Shown in pieces: positions 13,494 through 21,992 of a stretch of 31,926 nt of DNA. Numbering within the stretch: position 1 is the first letter of the stretch; the number at the start of each line of letters is the position of its first letter. The DNA is from a virus. The translations under genes were made by a program, and so were the position numbers. The stretch covers positions 1-31,926 of the IMG/VR virus record IMGVR_UViG_3300046507_000434; one strand, 5' to 3'. The notes under the pieces are model-generated. The model saw nothing but the letters and a program-made list of their open reading frames with translations, did no database searches and had not been told where the DNA came from.

Positions 13494-13684
13494 GATTCGC
13501 GGGAGACGGCCGCAGAGACGCGGAGCCCGAGGCCGCGCATGCGATCGCGCAGCGCTTCAATCTCTGCGAGGTCGTCGGCGTACTCCGCCACATTGGGGCA
13601 AGTCGCGATTAGGTTATGCAGCTCGACGAGCGCATAGTCGATTGCGAGCTCGACGAGCGCGAGATTCCGGCCGGTGATTTGCAT
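13490..13684 (-). CDS. Hypothetical small protein, 64 aa
   Basis: A helical, acidic protein (VELAIDYALVELHNLIATCP then a charged coil-like AEIEALRDRMRGLG). No family recognised. It overlaps both neighbours (TAATG with the resolvase stop and ATGA with the helicase start), which supports real translation within the operon. Confidence 0.65.
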   Translation of the reverse strand: MQITGRNLALVELAIDYALVELHNLIATCPNVAEYADDLAEIEALRDRMRGLGLRVSAAVSRES

Positions 13685-14166
13685 TACGCCGCCCGCGCGT
13701 CGAGCTTCGTAAATGCGTAGGCGATAAGCGCCGCGTCGCTCCGGCCGTGATCTTTCACGAGCGCGAACAACTCGGCATACGCCGGGAACAGTTGACAGGC
13801 GCGCAGGCGCGAGCCGTCCTTACCGCTCGGCACGCGTGCGAGCGCTTGCCACTTCTGCGGCTCGATCAACTCATAGGGGATATTGAGGCCGCAGAGCACG
13901 CCCTCGATTACGCCGAAGCAATGCCCGAAAGCAAAGGTGCTCGACAGCCCTTGCTTTGGCATGGCGTGTACGCGCTCAAGCGCGGCAAAATCGACGCGGT
14001 ATGCGCCGAGCATGCGCGCAAACGCGGCCGGAATGATTCGGCGCACTTGGCGGCCGCCGATCTTTACGACGGCCGTAGGCGTGTCGAAAACCTCAAGCGT
14101 GCCGAGCTCTGTGTCGAGCACGGTTACAGCTCCGGTCGCGCCGGGGTCAATTCCTGCAATTCGCAT
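13684..14166 (-). CDS. RuvC-like Holliday junction resolvase
   Basis: 160 residues from the ATG at 14166 (AGGA seven bases upstream); an upstream TTG at 14187 is less likely. RuvC/RNase H-fold motifs: GIDPGATGA near the start with the first metal-binding Asp, LERVHAMPKQG with the second acidic residue, and HGRSDAALIAYA near the end with the third. Phage members of this family cut recombination and replication junctions before packaging. It is the first gene of the replication operon and lies beside the AT-rich control region. Confidence 0.87.
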   Translation of the reverse strand: MRIAGIDPGATGAVTVLDTELGTLEVFDTPTAVVKIGGRQVRRIIPAAFARMLGAYRVDFAALERVHAMPKQGLSSTFAFGHCFGVIEGVLCGLNIPYELIEPQKWQALARVPSGKDGSRLRACQLFPAYAELFALVKDHGRSDAALIAYAFTKLDARAA

Positions 14167-14363
14167 ACTGGCGTCCTGTTCTCTCAAGTTCTATTGATCG
14201 GGATTCCTAACGGTTCCTGATCTTTGGCCGCCCTCGTTGGGGCGTCGCTCCCGCGTTACACACTTATTGCGCAGAATTGAGCACTACACATTTTTTACTC
14301 ATTCAGTGCGGTAAAGCTTTCACGCATCGGCGAGGTTTGAATACTAGCCACGCTGAAACGAAT

Positions 14364-14392
14364 TTGAAATAGGTAAAACATCGAAATATTTA
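14364..14392 (+). promoter_or_regulatory. Possible sigma70-like promoter
   Basis: TTGAAA (14364-14369) and TATTTA (14387-14392) with a 17-base spacer. The -35 is good and the -10 poor. It would lead into the winged-helix gene. Confidence 0.35.
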
Positions 14393-14441
14393 ACGGCGCT
14401 CGATTGACATTCTGCGAATCCGTCGCTCTCGCCCGCCCAGC

Positions 14442-14467
14442 ATAGTGTTGCGGCGTTACGACACTAT
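14442..14467. promoter_or_regulatory. Operator-like inverted repeat ATAGTGT-N12-ACACTAT
   Basis: Seven-base arms are exact. The right arm is part of ACACTATTTA, repeated at 14529-14538 immediately before the start of the 14545-14976 gene. This suggests a binding site for that regulator or for the HTH protein at 2415-2753. Confidence 0.5.
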
Positions 14468-14544
14468 TTATTAATGTCTCCTTATGTTTCTCTCGCGCGA
14501 TACTGTCATTATTGGCTCGATCGATTACACACTATTTACACATT

Positions 14545-14976
14545 ATGGAAACCGGCAATAAATACGTGCATGTACATCGTCGGACGTTACTAATCCTTTC
14601 GCACTCCGGCCCTAGAACAGCGGTGCAATTGGCCCTTGAATTCCCGGCCTGTCTGCGCACGATTCAGCGCGCTCTTACTGCGCTACACTCTCAACGCGCC
14701 GTTTTTGTTTCGGACTACAAAGTAAATCGTCGGGGCCGCCCGTCGAAAGTTTGGAGTGCTGGAACCGGCGTTGACGCGAAACCGCCCCGGCCGCGCACGT
14801 CGGCCGAGCGCCTAATCGCAATGCGGCGAGGTTGGTCGCCGGAGGAGCGCGACTTTGCACGCGCTCGGCGTCGGGCGCTCGCTCGCAAGCCTCGCCGCGA
14901 TAAGCTCATCGCCGCGTTTTTCGGACCCCCGCCGAAAGCGCGGCCCCTCTCAACGATTGGAGAAAACCATGTCTGA
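14545..14976 (+). CDS. Winged-helix regulator, 143 aa
   Basis: Residues 10-70 read as a winged helix: RRTLLILSHSGPRTAVQLALEFPACLRTIQRALTALHSQRAVFVSDYKV, followed by a basic wing (NRRGRPSKVWSAG). The second half is rich in Arg and Lys and probably binds nucleic acid. The ATG at 14545 has no Shine-Dalgarno, so translation may be leaderless; an in-frame TTG at 14512 is the alternative. It stands at the head of a plus-strand pair facing the replication operon, a position fitting an early/late switch or anti-repressor. Its stop overlaps the next gene by eight bases. Confidence 0.7.
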   Translation: METGNKYVHVHRRTLLILSHSGPRTAVQLALEFPACLRTIQRALTALHSQRAVFVSDYKVNRRGRPSKVWSAGTGVDAKPPRPRTSAERLIAMRRGWSPEERDFARARRRALARKPRRDKLIAAFFGPPPKARPLSTIGENHV

Positions 14977-15256
14977 CGTACAGGAAAACGAAGCCCCGGA
15001 GCCGATCGACGAAGCGGCCGTGAATGCAACGGTTGTTTCTGTAGAAGCCGTAATGCCCCCGGCCGATCTCGGCCACAGTCTCGGCGTTGACGATCCCGGT
15101 CATCATCACGGCATTAGTACGGCTTTCGAGCCCTCGACGCACTTCGCGTATGTGCGCGAGGAGCTGCTCGCCGTCGTGTTCGGCATCAAATCCGGCGTTA
15201 ATAACGGCGTCGAGCGCGCCGAGTCGCTAATTCGACACATTGAATCGCTGCTGTAA
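14969..15256 (+). CDS. Hypothetical acidic protein, 95 aa
   Basis: The ATG at 14969 has GGAG six bases upstream and overlaps the end of the winged-helix gene. The N-terminal 35 residues are acidic and probably unstructured. A His cluster (GHHHG) follows, then a helical C-terminus (REELLAVVFGIKSGVNNGVERAESLIRHIESLL). No family recognised. Coupled expression suggests a partner or antagonist of the regulator. Confidence 0.7.
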   Translation: MSDVQENEAPEPIDEAAVNATVVSVEAVMPPADLGHSLGVDDPGHHHGISTAFEPSTHFAYVREELLAVVFGIKSGVNNGVERAESLIRHIESLL

Positions 15257-15274
15257 CGGCGACGAGCTGCAAAG

Positions 15275-15302
15275 AAAAAGGCCGCATTGCGCGGCCTTTT
15301 TT
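15275..15302. terminator. Strong bidirectional rho-independent terminator
   Basis: AAAAAGGCCGC and GCGGCCTTTTT (15275-15285, 15291-15301) around ATTGC, with T-tracts on both strands. It ends the plus-strand pair and the long minus-strand virion operon; the TAA of the last virion gene lies in the T-tract. Confidence 0.93.
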
Positions 15303-17499
15303 ATCGGATATTGATTGTAGGGAGTAGGCCGGTTCCGTCGTCATCGACGGGCGCGGCCTGCGCCGGATCGGCAAGCGCGCCATTGATCCCAAAGAGCGGG
15401 CCGACGCTGTTCGTAACGCGGTTGCCCGGCGTCGCGAAAATCAGGCTCTTAGGCAGATAGCGCGACAGGGCTTGAACGCCATTCCCGAGGCCCGCAACGC
15501 CCGCGAGCGTCGCCGGCACAACGGCGGCCGGGCTCGCGCCGAGGAAATGCGACAGAGCATAAGCCGCGCCCCCCGTAGCGCCGAGGTTTTGCACGCTTTG
15601 TAACCGATTCCCGTTTTTGGGGTCGGCCATCACGTCGTTAGCTCCGCGCCCGAGCTCTAGGAGCGTTCGCATATCCGCCGCGCTCTGCTGCGCGCCCTGC
15701 GTGTTTTGCAGGACACTCGCGAGCACGTCGTTATCCTCATTCAACGATCGCAAGCCCTGCGAGACGCCCACGCCCGGCGAGGTCGTCGTCGCGCCCTTGC
15801 GCGCGGCGTTGCGAAGCGCCTGATACGTTACGGCCTGCTGCCCGTTCGGCGACATGAGGCCGAGCGCATACGGCGCGCGCTCAGTCTGCGCCGTGTTGAA
15901 ATAGTTGTTGTACAGCCCTTGCGCGGCGAGGTCGTAATCGGTTTGCGGCGTGCGCGACGATACGAGCTTGTACATTTGCGGGTCGTTGCGGAACGGGAGA
16001 ACCTGATTCTTAAACGCGTCCATCGCCGCATAATGCAATTGGCCCACGCCTCCCGGCGCGTTCGCCGCCCAATCGCCAATGTCTCCGCCCCCGCCCGGCA
16101 CGCCGTCGCCATTCAGGGCGCGATAGAGCCGCGCAATCATCGCCGTTTGACTCTCATTGCTCGCGCCGGAAACGCTCTGTTTCTGGCTCTGCGCCATCAT
16201 TTGCCCGAGGCTCTTAGACAGAGCGCGCGCGTCCTGATAGGTGATCGTCGGAGTATTCTGAAACGGGGTTCCATTCTGTTGCAGAATCGGCGAATTAACC
16301 GGGTTCGTGCCGCCGATTACGGAACGCACAGCCGAGCGCGCGCTCGCGTCGGTGTTGAGGTCGTCGAATACATTCGGGTATTCGCTCAATAGCTGCTGAG
16401 CTGCGGCGCGCGTGCGCGGCAATTGGATTTGATTCGCGCCGGGGTTCGCGGCGAGCGCATTCTCGACGTTATCAAACGCCGTCGAGACATCGCGCTTTGC
16501 GCCCGCGTACTGGCTCCGCAAATCGCTTGCGAGGAGTTGATCTACATTTCCGTGTTGCGTGCCGAGCCCGGCCGGCATGTATTGGTCTGCCGTCGCATTG
16601 AGCGCGGATTTAATCGCGTCCGTTTGCGCTTTCGCCGTCGCTTTCGGAATGCCCGAGGAGAACGGCGCTTTCTGCGCGGCCTTGGTGATCGCATTCCACC
16701 ATCCGTTGCTTCCGCCTACGTCCTGCGCGTTGAGCGGGACGTTAGCGCGGCGCGCGGCGTCGATTACCTGCTGTTGCTGCGGCGTCGCCGCCATGCCGGG
16801 CAAAGTGCCGCCGCGCGTAACCATCGGCAAACCGTTCGCAAGCTTGCTTGCGACGGCCGCGCCGGGAACGCCCCCGGCCGTGCCCGCGACTGCATCGGTA
16901 AGGAACCGCGCGACCGGCGAGAAACCATGATTCGCCGCGTAGTCGTCGGCCGTGTCGGCGGCCGCCGCGCCCGTCGCCGCTCCGCCCAAGGTTGCGGCCG
17001 GGTTCGCGGCGAGCGTGTCGGCCGTGCTCGACAGCGCGCGCGAGACGTTCGGCGCGAAGCGGCCCGCGACATTCGAGAGGCCGCGCAAAACGCCGCCGAA
17101 ACCGGCCGCGCCTAGCACGCTTGATCCCATTACGTCGTTAAGCTTTTCGGCTTTGGTCTGCGCTTGCGGCAAGTGTGCGAGGTCGCCCCATGCGTCGGCC
17201 GATTGCTGCATCGTCGGGATTTTGGTCCCGGCCACGCCGTTAATTGCGCCGACGATCGGGTCGTAAATCGAGCCGCCGATCGCGCCCGCGCCGTGCAACA
17301 GCATACGGCCGCCGAGCCCGATCTCGCGCCCGAGCTGATCGACGAGCGGCGAACGCTTCGCCGCAGGCTCGGCCGTGTCCGTTACGCCGGCCTGATCGTC
17401 CGACATATAGCGCGAATCCTGCGCCGGAGCCTGCGCGATCGCGGCCGCGCTATGCGGCGTAACGTCGTCGAGCTCTGCGGCGGATAGATAGCGGCCCAT
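15301..17499 (-). CDS. Putative large internal virion (ejection) protein
   Basis: 732 residues, rich in Ala, Gly, Gln and Asn. A hydrophobic, glycine-rich region (about residues 60-180) looks membrane-active. The rest is predicted helical, with long Gln/Asn/Ala stretches. It is the last gene of the virion operon, after three similar low-complexity proteins, the place where podoviruses encode the proteins ejected with the DNA to form a channel through the host envelope. There is no enzyme motif I can see. AAGGG seven bases upstream supports the ATG at 17499. Confidence 0.6.
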   Translation of the reverse strand: MGRYLSAAELDDVTPHSAAAIAQAPAQDSRYMSDDQAGVTDTAEPAAKRSPLVDQLGREIGLGGRMLLHGAGAIGGSIYDPIVGAINGVAGTKIPTMQQSADAWGDLAHLPQAQTKAEKLNDVMGSSVLGAAGFGGVLRGLSNVAGRFAPNVSRALSSTADTLAANPAATLGGAATGAAAADTADDYAANHGFSPVARFLTDAVAGTAGGVPGAAVASKLANGLPMVTRGGTLPGMAATPQQQQVIDAARRANVPLNAQDVGGSNGWWNAITKAAQKAPFSSGIPKATAKAQTDAIKSALNATADQYMPAGLGTQHGNVDQLLASDLRSQYAGAKRDVSTAFDNVENALAANPGANQIQLPRTRAAAQQLLSEYPNVFDDLNTDASARSAVRSVIGGTNPVNSPILQQNGTPFQNTPTITYQDARALSKSLGQMMAQSQKQSVSGASNESQTAMIARLYRALNGDGVPGGGGDIGDWAANAPGGVGQLHYAAMDAFKNQVLPFRNDPQMYKLVSSRTPQTDYDLAAQGLYNNYFNTAQTERAPYALGLMSPNGQQAVTYQALRNAARKGATTTSPGVGVSQGLRSLNEDNDVLASVLQNTQGAQQSAADMRTLLELGRGANDVMADPKNGNRLQSVQNLGATGGAAYALSHFLGASPAAVVPATLAGVAGLGNGVQALSRYLPKSLIFATPGNRVTNSVGPLFGINGALADPAQAAPVDDDGTGLLPTINIR

Positions 17500-17508
17500 A
17501 GATTCCCT

Positions 17509-19278
17509 TTACTGTGTTGCAGGCGTGAGCATGCCCGATTGCGTGCGCGAGACCGGGAGCCAGCCACGCCCCGGAATTTGCACGAACGTCGCGCCCTTGC
17601 TGTTCGTTTTCGTCGTGAGCGCGCCGGAGTTGAGGAGCATAGGCGTCTCCCAAATCGACGGCGCTTGCTGCTCGTGCGCGATCCAAGCCGACGTTAGGCC
17701 GTTAGGATCGGCGCGACCGGCCGCCGCCTCTTGCGCGTAGTTGCTCACGAATTTTTGATACTCCTGCGCGTTGAGTACCTTAGCGGCGTTGATGCCATTG
17801 AGCACGCGCGCGGCCGTCGCTGATTGCCCCTTGCCGGCCATCGTCTGAATTGCGAACTGCAAATCAGCGTTGGTGATACGGCCGGGAAACGTCGCTTTTA
17901 GCTGACCCATGACGGCGTTCGCTTCGTTGTTGTACAGCTCTTGAATTTTGTCGATGTTCGTCGAATCTTTCGGCGACAAAATGCCCGCGCTTTGCAAATA
18001 TTTCCCGATCGCGAGCGCGGCCGGAGCGCCCGCGTTTGCGCCGGTCTGCCGCAATAGTTGATCGTTGCGCGCCAAAACCTGAAGTTGCATAGGCGCATCT
18101 TTCGCGGCCGAGCTCGACGCGACAATTTCCTTTTGCAGCGCTTCGCCGCCGCCCTTTGCGAGCGCGTCGGCGGCCGGAGCCATGCCGGTTTGTACCGCGC
18201 CGGAGGGTAGTCCCTGCGGAGCTGCGGCCGGTACGGGGCCGCTCGGCATCGGAGCTGCCGCGCCTGCGCCGCCGCCCCCGGCAACGCCGCCCGGAATGGT
18301 CGGGAGCGGGGGAGGTTGGCCGCCGCCTGCTGCGGCCGGAGCTCCTACCGGCGTAGTCACATACGGAACGCCGTTCGGCGTCATGCCATGCACGCTGTAA
18401 TCGTATTGCGCCCTGCTGCGCGCTGCAATGTCGGCGAGCTTCGCCTCAGTCTCGGCGACGCCCGGCCGAAGTTGTACGCCGTTCGGCGTGAGCACGGCTT
18501 TTCCGTCGAATAGTTTTCCGTGGAACGAGCCGTTAATCGAATCGTCGTGCAAGTTGACGATTGTCCCGTCGTCGAGCTGCTTATATTCCGGCAAGCTCGG
18601 CGCGAACGCCGCCGCGACGCCGCGCGCATTGCCGGCGTCGAGGAAACCGACGGTTTGCAGATAGTTACGCAAGCGCTGCGCTTTGGTCGCGGCGTCGTTA
18701 GCGGCGACAGGAGCCGCCGCGAGAGCCGCCCCTTGCGCAGACATAGGCGAGGGCATAGCGGCCGCTCCTGCGCCCGCTGCTGCGACCGGAGACGGCATCG
18801 CGCCTGCGCCGCCCGCTGCTCCCGGCGTTGCGCCCTGCGTGAACGGGTTCGGAACCGTGCCCGCTTGCGCTCCAGGCGTCGCGCCGGGCAAAGTGACCCC
18901 TTGGAATGCGTCGGGGTTCGCTGCCTGCGCCGCGCGCATCAGCGCAAGCTGCCGCATCATTTGCAAGCGGCCCATTTGCAACGCCTGCGCCGAGCTCGCC
19001 GACTTAATCGAATTGTCGAGCGAGTTTTGATACGCGCCTTGCGCGCCCTGCGCGCCCTCGGCGAATGCCTGCCCGAGCGTAACCTTGTGCGGGTGCCAGC
19101 CGGCCGCATTCAGCATGCCAATGCCGAAATTGAGGAGGGCGTTATTGCGCGCGTTCTGCAAACCCTCCTGCCCAATGATCGGCGCGACGGTATCGTCGCG
19201 CGGGCCGCCGAGCACTCCGCCGATTTTCGAAAACCAATCGGTCGGCGTTTGCGCGTCTTGCGTGTCGTAATCGCTCAT
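17509..19278 (-). CDS. Putative internal virion (ejection) protein
   Basis: 589 residues. The N-terminal 130 residues are helical (WFSKIGGVLGG, then an Ala/Gln-rich coil). Residues about 140-200 and 315-370 are Ala/Gly/Pro-rich linkers. The C-terminal 200 residues are helical again, with LFP-type and YNNEANAVMGQLKATFPGRITNADL-like segments. Large size, low complexity and position between other such genes support an ejected structural protein. No catalytic motif seen. Confidence 0.55.
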   Translation of the reverse strand: MSDYDTQDAQTPTDWFSKIGGVLGGPRDDTVAPIIGQEGLQNARNNALLNFGIGMLNAAGWHPHKVTLGQAFAEGAQGAQGAYQNSLDNSIKSASSAQALQMGRLQMMRQLALMRAAQAANPDAFQGVTLPGATPGAQAGTVPNPFTQGATPGAAGGAGAMPSPVAAAGAGAAAMPSPMSAQGAALAAAPVAANDAATKAQRLRNYLQTVGFLDAGNARGVAAAFAPSLPEYKQLDDGTIVNLHDDSINGSFHGKLFDGKAVLTPNGVQLRPGVAETEAKLADIAARSRAQYDYSVHGMTPNGVPYVTTPVGAPAAAGGGQPPPLPTIPGGVAGGGGAGAAAPMPSGPVPAAAPQGLPSGAVQTGMAPAADALAKGGGEALQKEIVASSSAAKDAPMQLQVLARNDQLLRQTGANAGAPAALAIGKYLQSAGILSPKDSTNIDKIQELYNNEANAVMGQLKATFPGRITNADLQFAIQTMAGKGQSATAARVLNGINAAKVLNAQEYQKFVSNYAQEAAAGRADPNGLTSAWIAHEQQAPSIWETPMLLNSGALTTKTNSKGATFVQIPGRGWLPVSRTQSGMLTPATQ

Positions 19279-19280
19279 AT

Positions 19281-20324
19281 TTAAATCATCGTTGCAAGTA
19301 GGCCAGCCGGGAGCCCGAGGAGTTGCGCCATTTCCGCAATGGTCGCGCTCGGCATGTGCGGGCGTCCGTCCGGCGTATGCGCCTGCCCTTGGTTGTTTTG
19401 CTGCTGTTGCTGCTGCATCTTACTGGATTGCTGTTGGAGCTGGTTTAGGAGTCCCGAGGAGTTGAAACCCCCCATAGAAGCGCCGCCGACGCCCGACTCG
19501 CCCGCCACTGCGCCGGACAGGCCGCCGCCAAGCGCGCCGCTCGACGTGCCTGTCATTCCGCCGCCCGGTAAGAGCCCGCTAAACAGTCCTGTCGGCGAGC
19601 TGCCGAGAGCGCCGCCCATGTCCGCGCCGCTGCCAAAGAGCGAGCCGACGCCGCCCTCGATCCCGGAGCCGCCCGCCGAAACAGTGCCAGTGAGGCCGGC
19701 GTCGCCAAATGCGGCCGGGCCGCCGAAAAAGCCGCTGAGGCCGCCAGCTCCGCCCGTAATTCCGCCCGTTGCCGTCGCCTCTGTTCCGACGCCAGTCCCG
19801 AGCGCGGTTCCTGCGCTCGTGCCGCCTGCGCCGCCACCAAAGAGCCCGCCGAACAATCCGCCCAAGCCGCCCGAGCTGCCGCCGACTGCGGCCCCGGCCG
19901 CCGCGTCCGCTGCGCCGACGCCGCCAGCTCCGGCCGCGCCAGCTCCGGCCGCGCCCGCGCCGACGCCGCCAGCTCCGGCCGCCGCGCCTCCCTCGCCCGC
20001 GCCGAGAGCGCCGCCGAGCGCGCCCCCGGTGAAAACTGTTCCGATTGCGGTCCCGATTGCGTCGCCCGGCTTGTTCGCGGCGAGCGTCGAAAGGTTATTG
20101 ACGATCGGGATTTTTCGAACCGGGTTAATCTTTTGGTCGATCTCGTCAAACGGTTTGACGATCGGCCGCAAAACCTGATTCGTCGCTTTCGGCAAGTCGT
20201 GGGAGGTCCAATCGGCCCATTTGCCGCCCGTTACCCACGAAAGCGGGTCCGTCCATTTCTGGATAGGCTCCGCGAGCTTGCCGACGATCGGGTCGGAGTT
20301 TTCGGAATCGACGCCAAAGCTCAT
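19281..20324 (-). CDS. Gly/Ala-rich putative internal virion protein
   Basis: 347 residues. Residues 1-80 are ordinary (tryptophan-containing DPLSWVTGGKWADW). From residue 90 to about 290 the protein is nearly all Gly, Ala, Ser and Thr, with internal repeats such as GAGAAGAGAAGAGG, encoded by DNA repeats near 19920-19990. It ends with a Gln-rich stretch and a hydrophobic tail (MAQLLGLPAGLLATMI). Glycine-rich hydrophobic proteins of this kind occur in podovirus ejection sets. The plus-strand frame opposite is a shadow of the repeats. Confidence 0.6.
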   Translation of the reverse strand: MSFGVDSENSDPIVGKLAEPIQKWTDPLSWVTGGKWADWTSHDLPKATNQVLRPIVKPFDEIDQKINPVRKIPIVNNLSTLAANKPGDAIGTAIGTVFTGGALGGALGAGEGGAAAGAGGVGAGAAGAGAAGAGGVGAADAAAGAAVGGSSGGLGGLFGGLFGGGAGGTSAGTALGTGVGTEATATGGITGGAGGLSGFFGGPAAFGDAGLTGTVSAGGSGIEGGVGSLFGSGADMGGALGSSPTGLFSGLLPGGGMTGTSSGALGGGLSGAVAGESGVGGASMGGFNSSGLLNQLQQQSSKMQQQQQQNNQGQAHTPDGRPHMPSATIAEMAQLLGLPAGLLATMI

Positions 20325-20326
20325 TT

Positions 20327-21316
20327 TTAAAACATCCCCAAAATGCCGCCGCCGAGCGCGCTAAGCCCTTGCCCCGTACCGCCCGAACCAAAGATAGAGC
20401 CGCCGATACCTGCGCCGGCCGATGCTCCGCCGAGGAAACCGGCAAACGGGTTCGTGCTGCCTTGCTGCGTCGTCGTCGAGGTCGTGCTATACGGCGTTTG
20501 TCCGAGCGCGCCCTCTAGAATCGAGAGCTGTCGAATCGGCCAATTCTGGTTAGTGAGGTAGTTCTGATAGCCGACGTTATCCACATTCTGTTGCTGCTGT
20601 TGCTGGATATTGCCGGCGTTAAGAACGTTGTTATAGCCCTGCGTCGCCTGCGCGCTCTGCTGCGTGCCGAGCAAGCCGAGCACGCCCGCGCTTTGGTTTT
20701 GCAGCGTCGCGGCGTTGAGCCCCGCCGTTTGATTCGACTGTTGCGCGCTCTGCTGTAGCTGCTGCTGCGCTAGTGCCTGCTGCTGCGCGTTCGTGTAGTT
20801 CGCTTGGTTGAGCTGCGACGTGTTCGTCGCCATCGCGCGCGCATAGCCCTCATTCGTGAGAGCGTCTTGTACCGCGTTGCGCGTGCCGCCATACGCGCCC
20901 TGTTGCGTGGCGTTCGAATCGTTGCCGGCGTTCGCGATCTGATTTTGCCGTTGCAAATCAGAGTTCGTCGTGTCGATAACGTTTTGCGTGTACGGGTTGA
21001 GCTGCGAATTTACCGCGCCTTGGTTATAGCTCGTGCCGACTTGCGAGGGCGAGTATTGCCCCGCGCTTGTCGCATTTTGTACGCCCTGCGCGAGCGCGCC
21101 TTGCCCGGCCGTCGCGGATTGCTGCGCGAGGCCAAACGCATTTTGTTGCGTCGAGTTGAGCGGCGCTACCTGCTCGCCGGAATAGGGCGTAAAGGTCTGA
21201 TTAGCGGCCGGAACCGCGTAATTGTTGTAATTGTTTTGCCCCGCTTCCTGTACCCATTGCGGAACGCTATTGGTTGTCGATTGGCTCGACCCGCCGCCGC
21301 CGCTGCCTAGGCTCAT
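20327..21316 (-). CDS. Gln/Asn-rich putative internal virion or tail protein
   Basis: 329 residues, with GGGGSS at the start and a GG-rich hydrophobic C-terminus (FLGGASAGAGIGG). The middle is rich in Gln, Asn and Ala with a QQQQQQN run near residue 238. The start overlaps the upstream stop as ATGA, with AAGGA upstream. Position and composition put it with the ejection proteins. No family recognised with certainty. Confidence 0.6.
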   Translation of the reverse strand: MSLGSGGGGSSQSTTNSVPQWVQEAGQNNYNNYAVPAANQTFTPYSGEQVAPLNSTQQNAFGLAQQSATAGQGALAQGVQNATSAGQYSPSQVGTSYNQGAVNSQLNPYTQNVIDTTNSDLQRQNQIANAGNDSNATQQGAYGGTRNAVQDALTNEGYARAMATNTSQLNQANYTNAQQQALAQQQLQQSAQQSNQTAGLNAATLQNQSAGVLGLLGTQQSAQATQGYNNVLNAGNIQQQQQQNVDNVGYQNYLTNQNWPIRQLSILEGALGQTPYSTTSTTTQQGSTNPFAGFLGGASAGAGIGGSIFGSGGTGQGLSALGGGILGMF

Positions 21317-21792
21317 TGTTCGGTGTCCTTAAAATATTCTGCAAAACTTTCGTGCGATTCCATCAGGAAACGCCGAACCGTCGCGGAGTGCTCGCGCATC
21401 GCCTCATAGCCGCGCGTAATAAAAATGACCATCGAAACGAGTTCGAGGTAAAAGTCGCGCAGGCCGTATGCCGTCGCGCGGTCCTGCGCGTCTCCTTTTT
21501 CCATCCCGGCCGAATCCATAAAGGCATTCATGCCGGCCGCCATGACCGGCATTAGTATTGCGCCGTGGCGCTGGTAAAAAGGGTTCGTCTGTAGGCCGAT
21601 CGTCGCGAGCCAAAAGGCCCGGTTGATCTGCGAATCGGTTAGCGGCTTGTCGCGGTCGATTAGGTCATCCCACGTTTCCGCGATCTCGCCGACGATATGC
21701 AGGAACCGCAATGCGTCGTTGTCCTGAATAATACCGGCGAGCAGAGCGTCGCGGTCTGCGTGCCATTCCGGCGTGTCGTAATCGTCTCTCAT
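21313..21792 (-). CDS. Conserved-looking hypothetical virion-operon protein, 159 aa
   Basis: A well-ordered globular protein with no low complexity: YDTPEWHADRD at the start, then helices with ETWDDLIDRDKPLT, TIGLQTNPFYQRH and a hydrophobic MPVMAAGMNAFMD. A semi-hydrophobic helix (LELVSMVIFITRG) lies near residues 116-128. I know no function for it. Overlaps on both sides (TGATG and ATGA) place it in the structural operon. Confidence 0.65.
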   Translation of the reverse strand: MRDDYDTPEWHADRDALLAGIIQDNDALRFLHIVGEIAETWDDLIDRDKPLTDSQINRAFWLATIGLQTNPFYQRHGAILMPVMAAGMNAFMDSAGMEKGDAQDRATAYGLRDFYLELVSMVIFITRGYEAMREHSATVRRFLMESHESFAEYFKDTEQ

Positions 21793-21992
21793 CAGTTCGT
21801 CACCACCACGGCCGAGAGCGCGCCGGTATTGCTCACAGTTACGCTATACCGCGTGCCGTTCGGCGCGCGCAGCACGACGCGGCCGGTCCCGACTTCGAAC
21901 GTCCCGCCCTGTTTGACGTTTTGTGCGTCGTTGTATTCGAGCAAGCGTTTCCACGTCGGCCCGTCGAAAGAGGAGGTTAATTGCAGTGACAT
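21792..21992 (-). CDS. Small beta-rich virion-operon protein, 66 aa
   Basis: Short, beta-strand-rich sequence (TSSFDGPTWKRLL, GGTFEVGTGRVVLRAPNGTRYSVTVSNTG). It starts directly after the TAA of the tail protein gene and ends in a TGATG overlap. It may be a small tail or connector subunit; no family recognised. Confidence 0.6.
   Translation of the reverse strand: MSLQLTSSFDGPTWKRLLEYNDAQNVKQGGTFEVGTGRVVLRAPNGTRYSVTVSNTGALSAVVVTN

Larger units (their letters stand above)
14167..14544. promoter_or_regulatory. Divergent control region
   Basis: About 380 bases without a gene between the minus-strand replication operon and the plus-strand regulator pair, AT-richer than everything around it. It holds a promoter-like TTGAAA/TATTTA pair, a 7-bp inverted repeat (14442-14467) and two copies of ACACTATTTA (14461-14470 and 14529-14538), the second just before the regulator's ATG. 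A promoter for the replication operon must also be here, but I could not assign one. Confidence 0.65.

Noticed and set aside
14404-14409. Perfect TTGACA on the plus strand as a promoter
   Set aside because: No acceptable -10 box 15-19 bases downstream.
19339-20178. Long plus-strand Pro/Ala-rich ORF
   Set aside because: It is the exact antisense of the Gly/Ala-rich virion protein; GC-rich repeats keep the opposite frame open.
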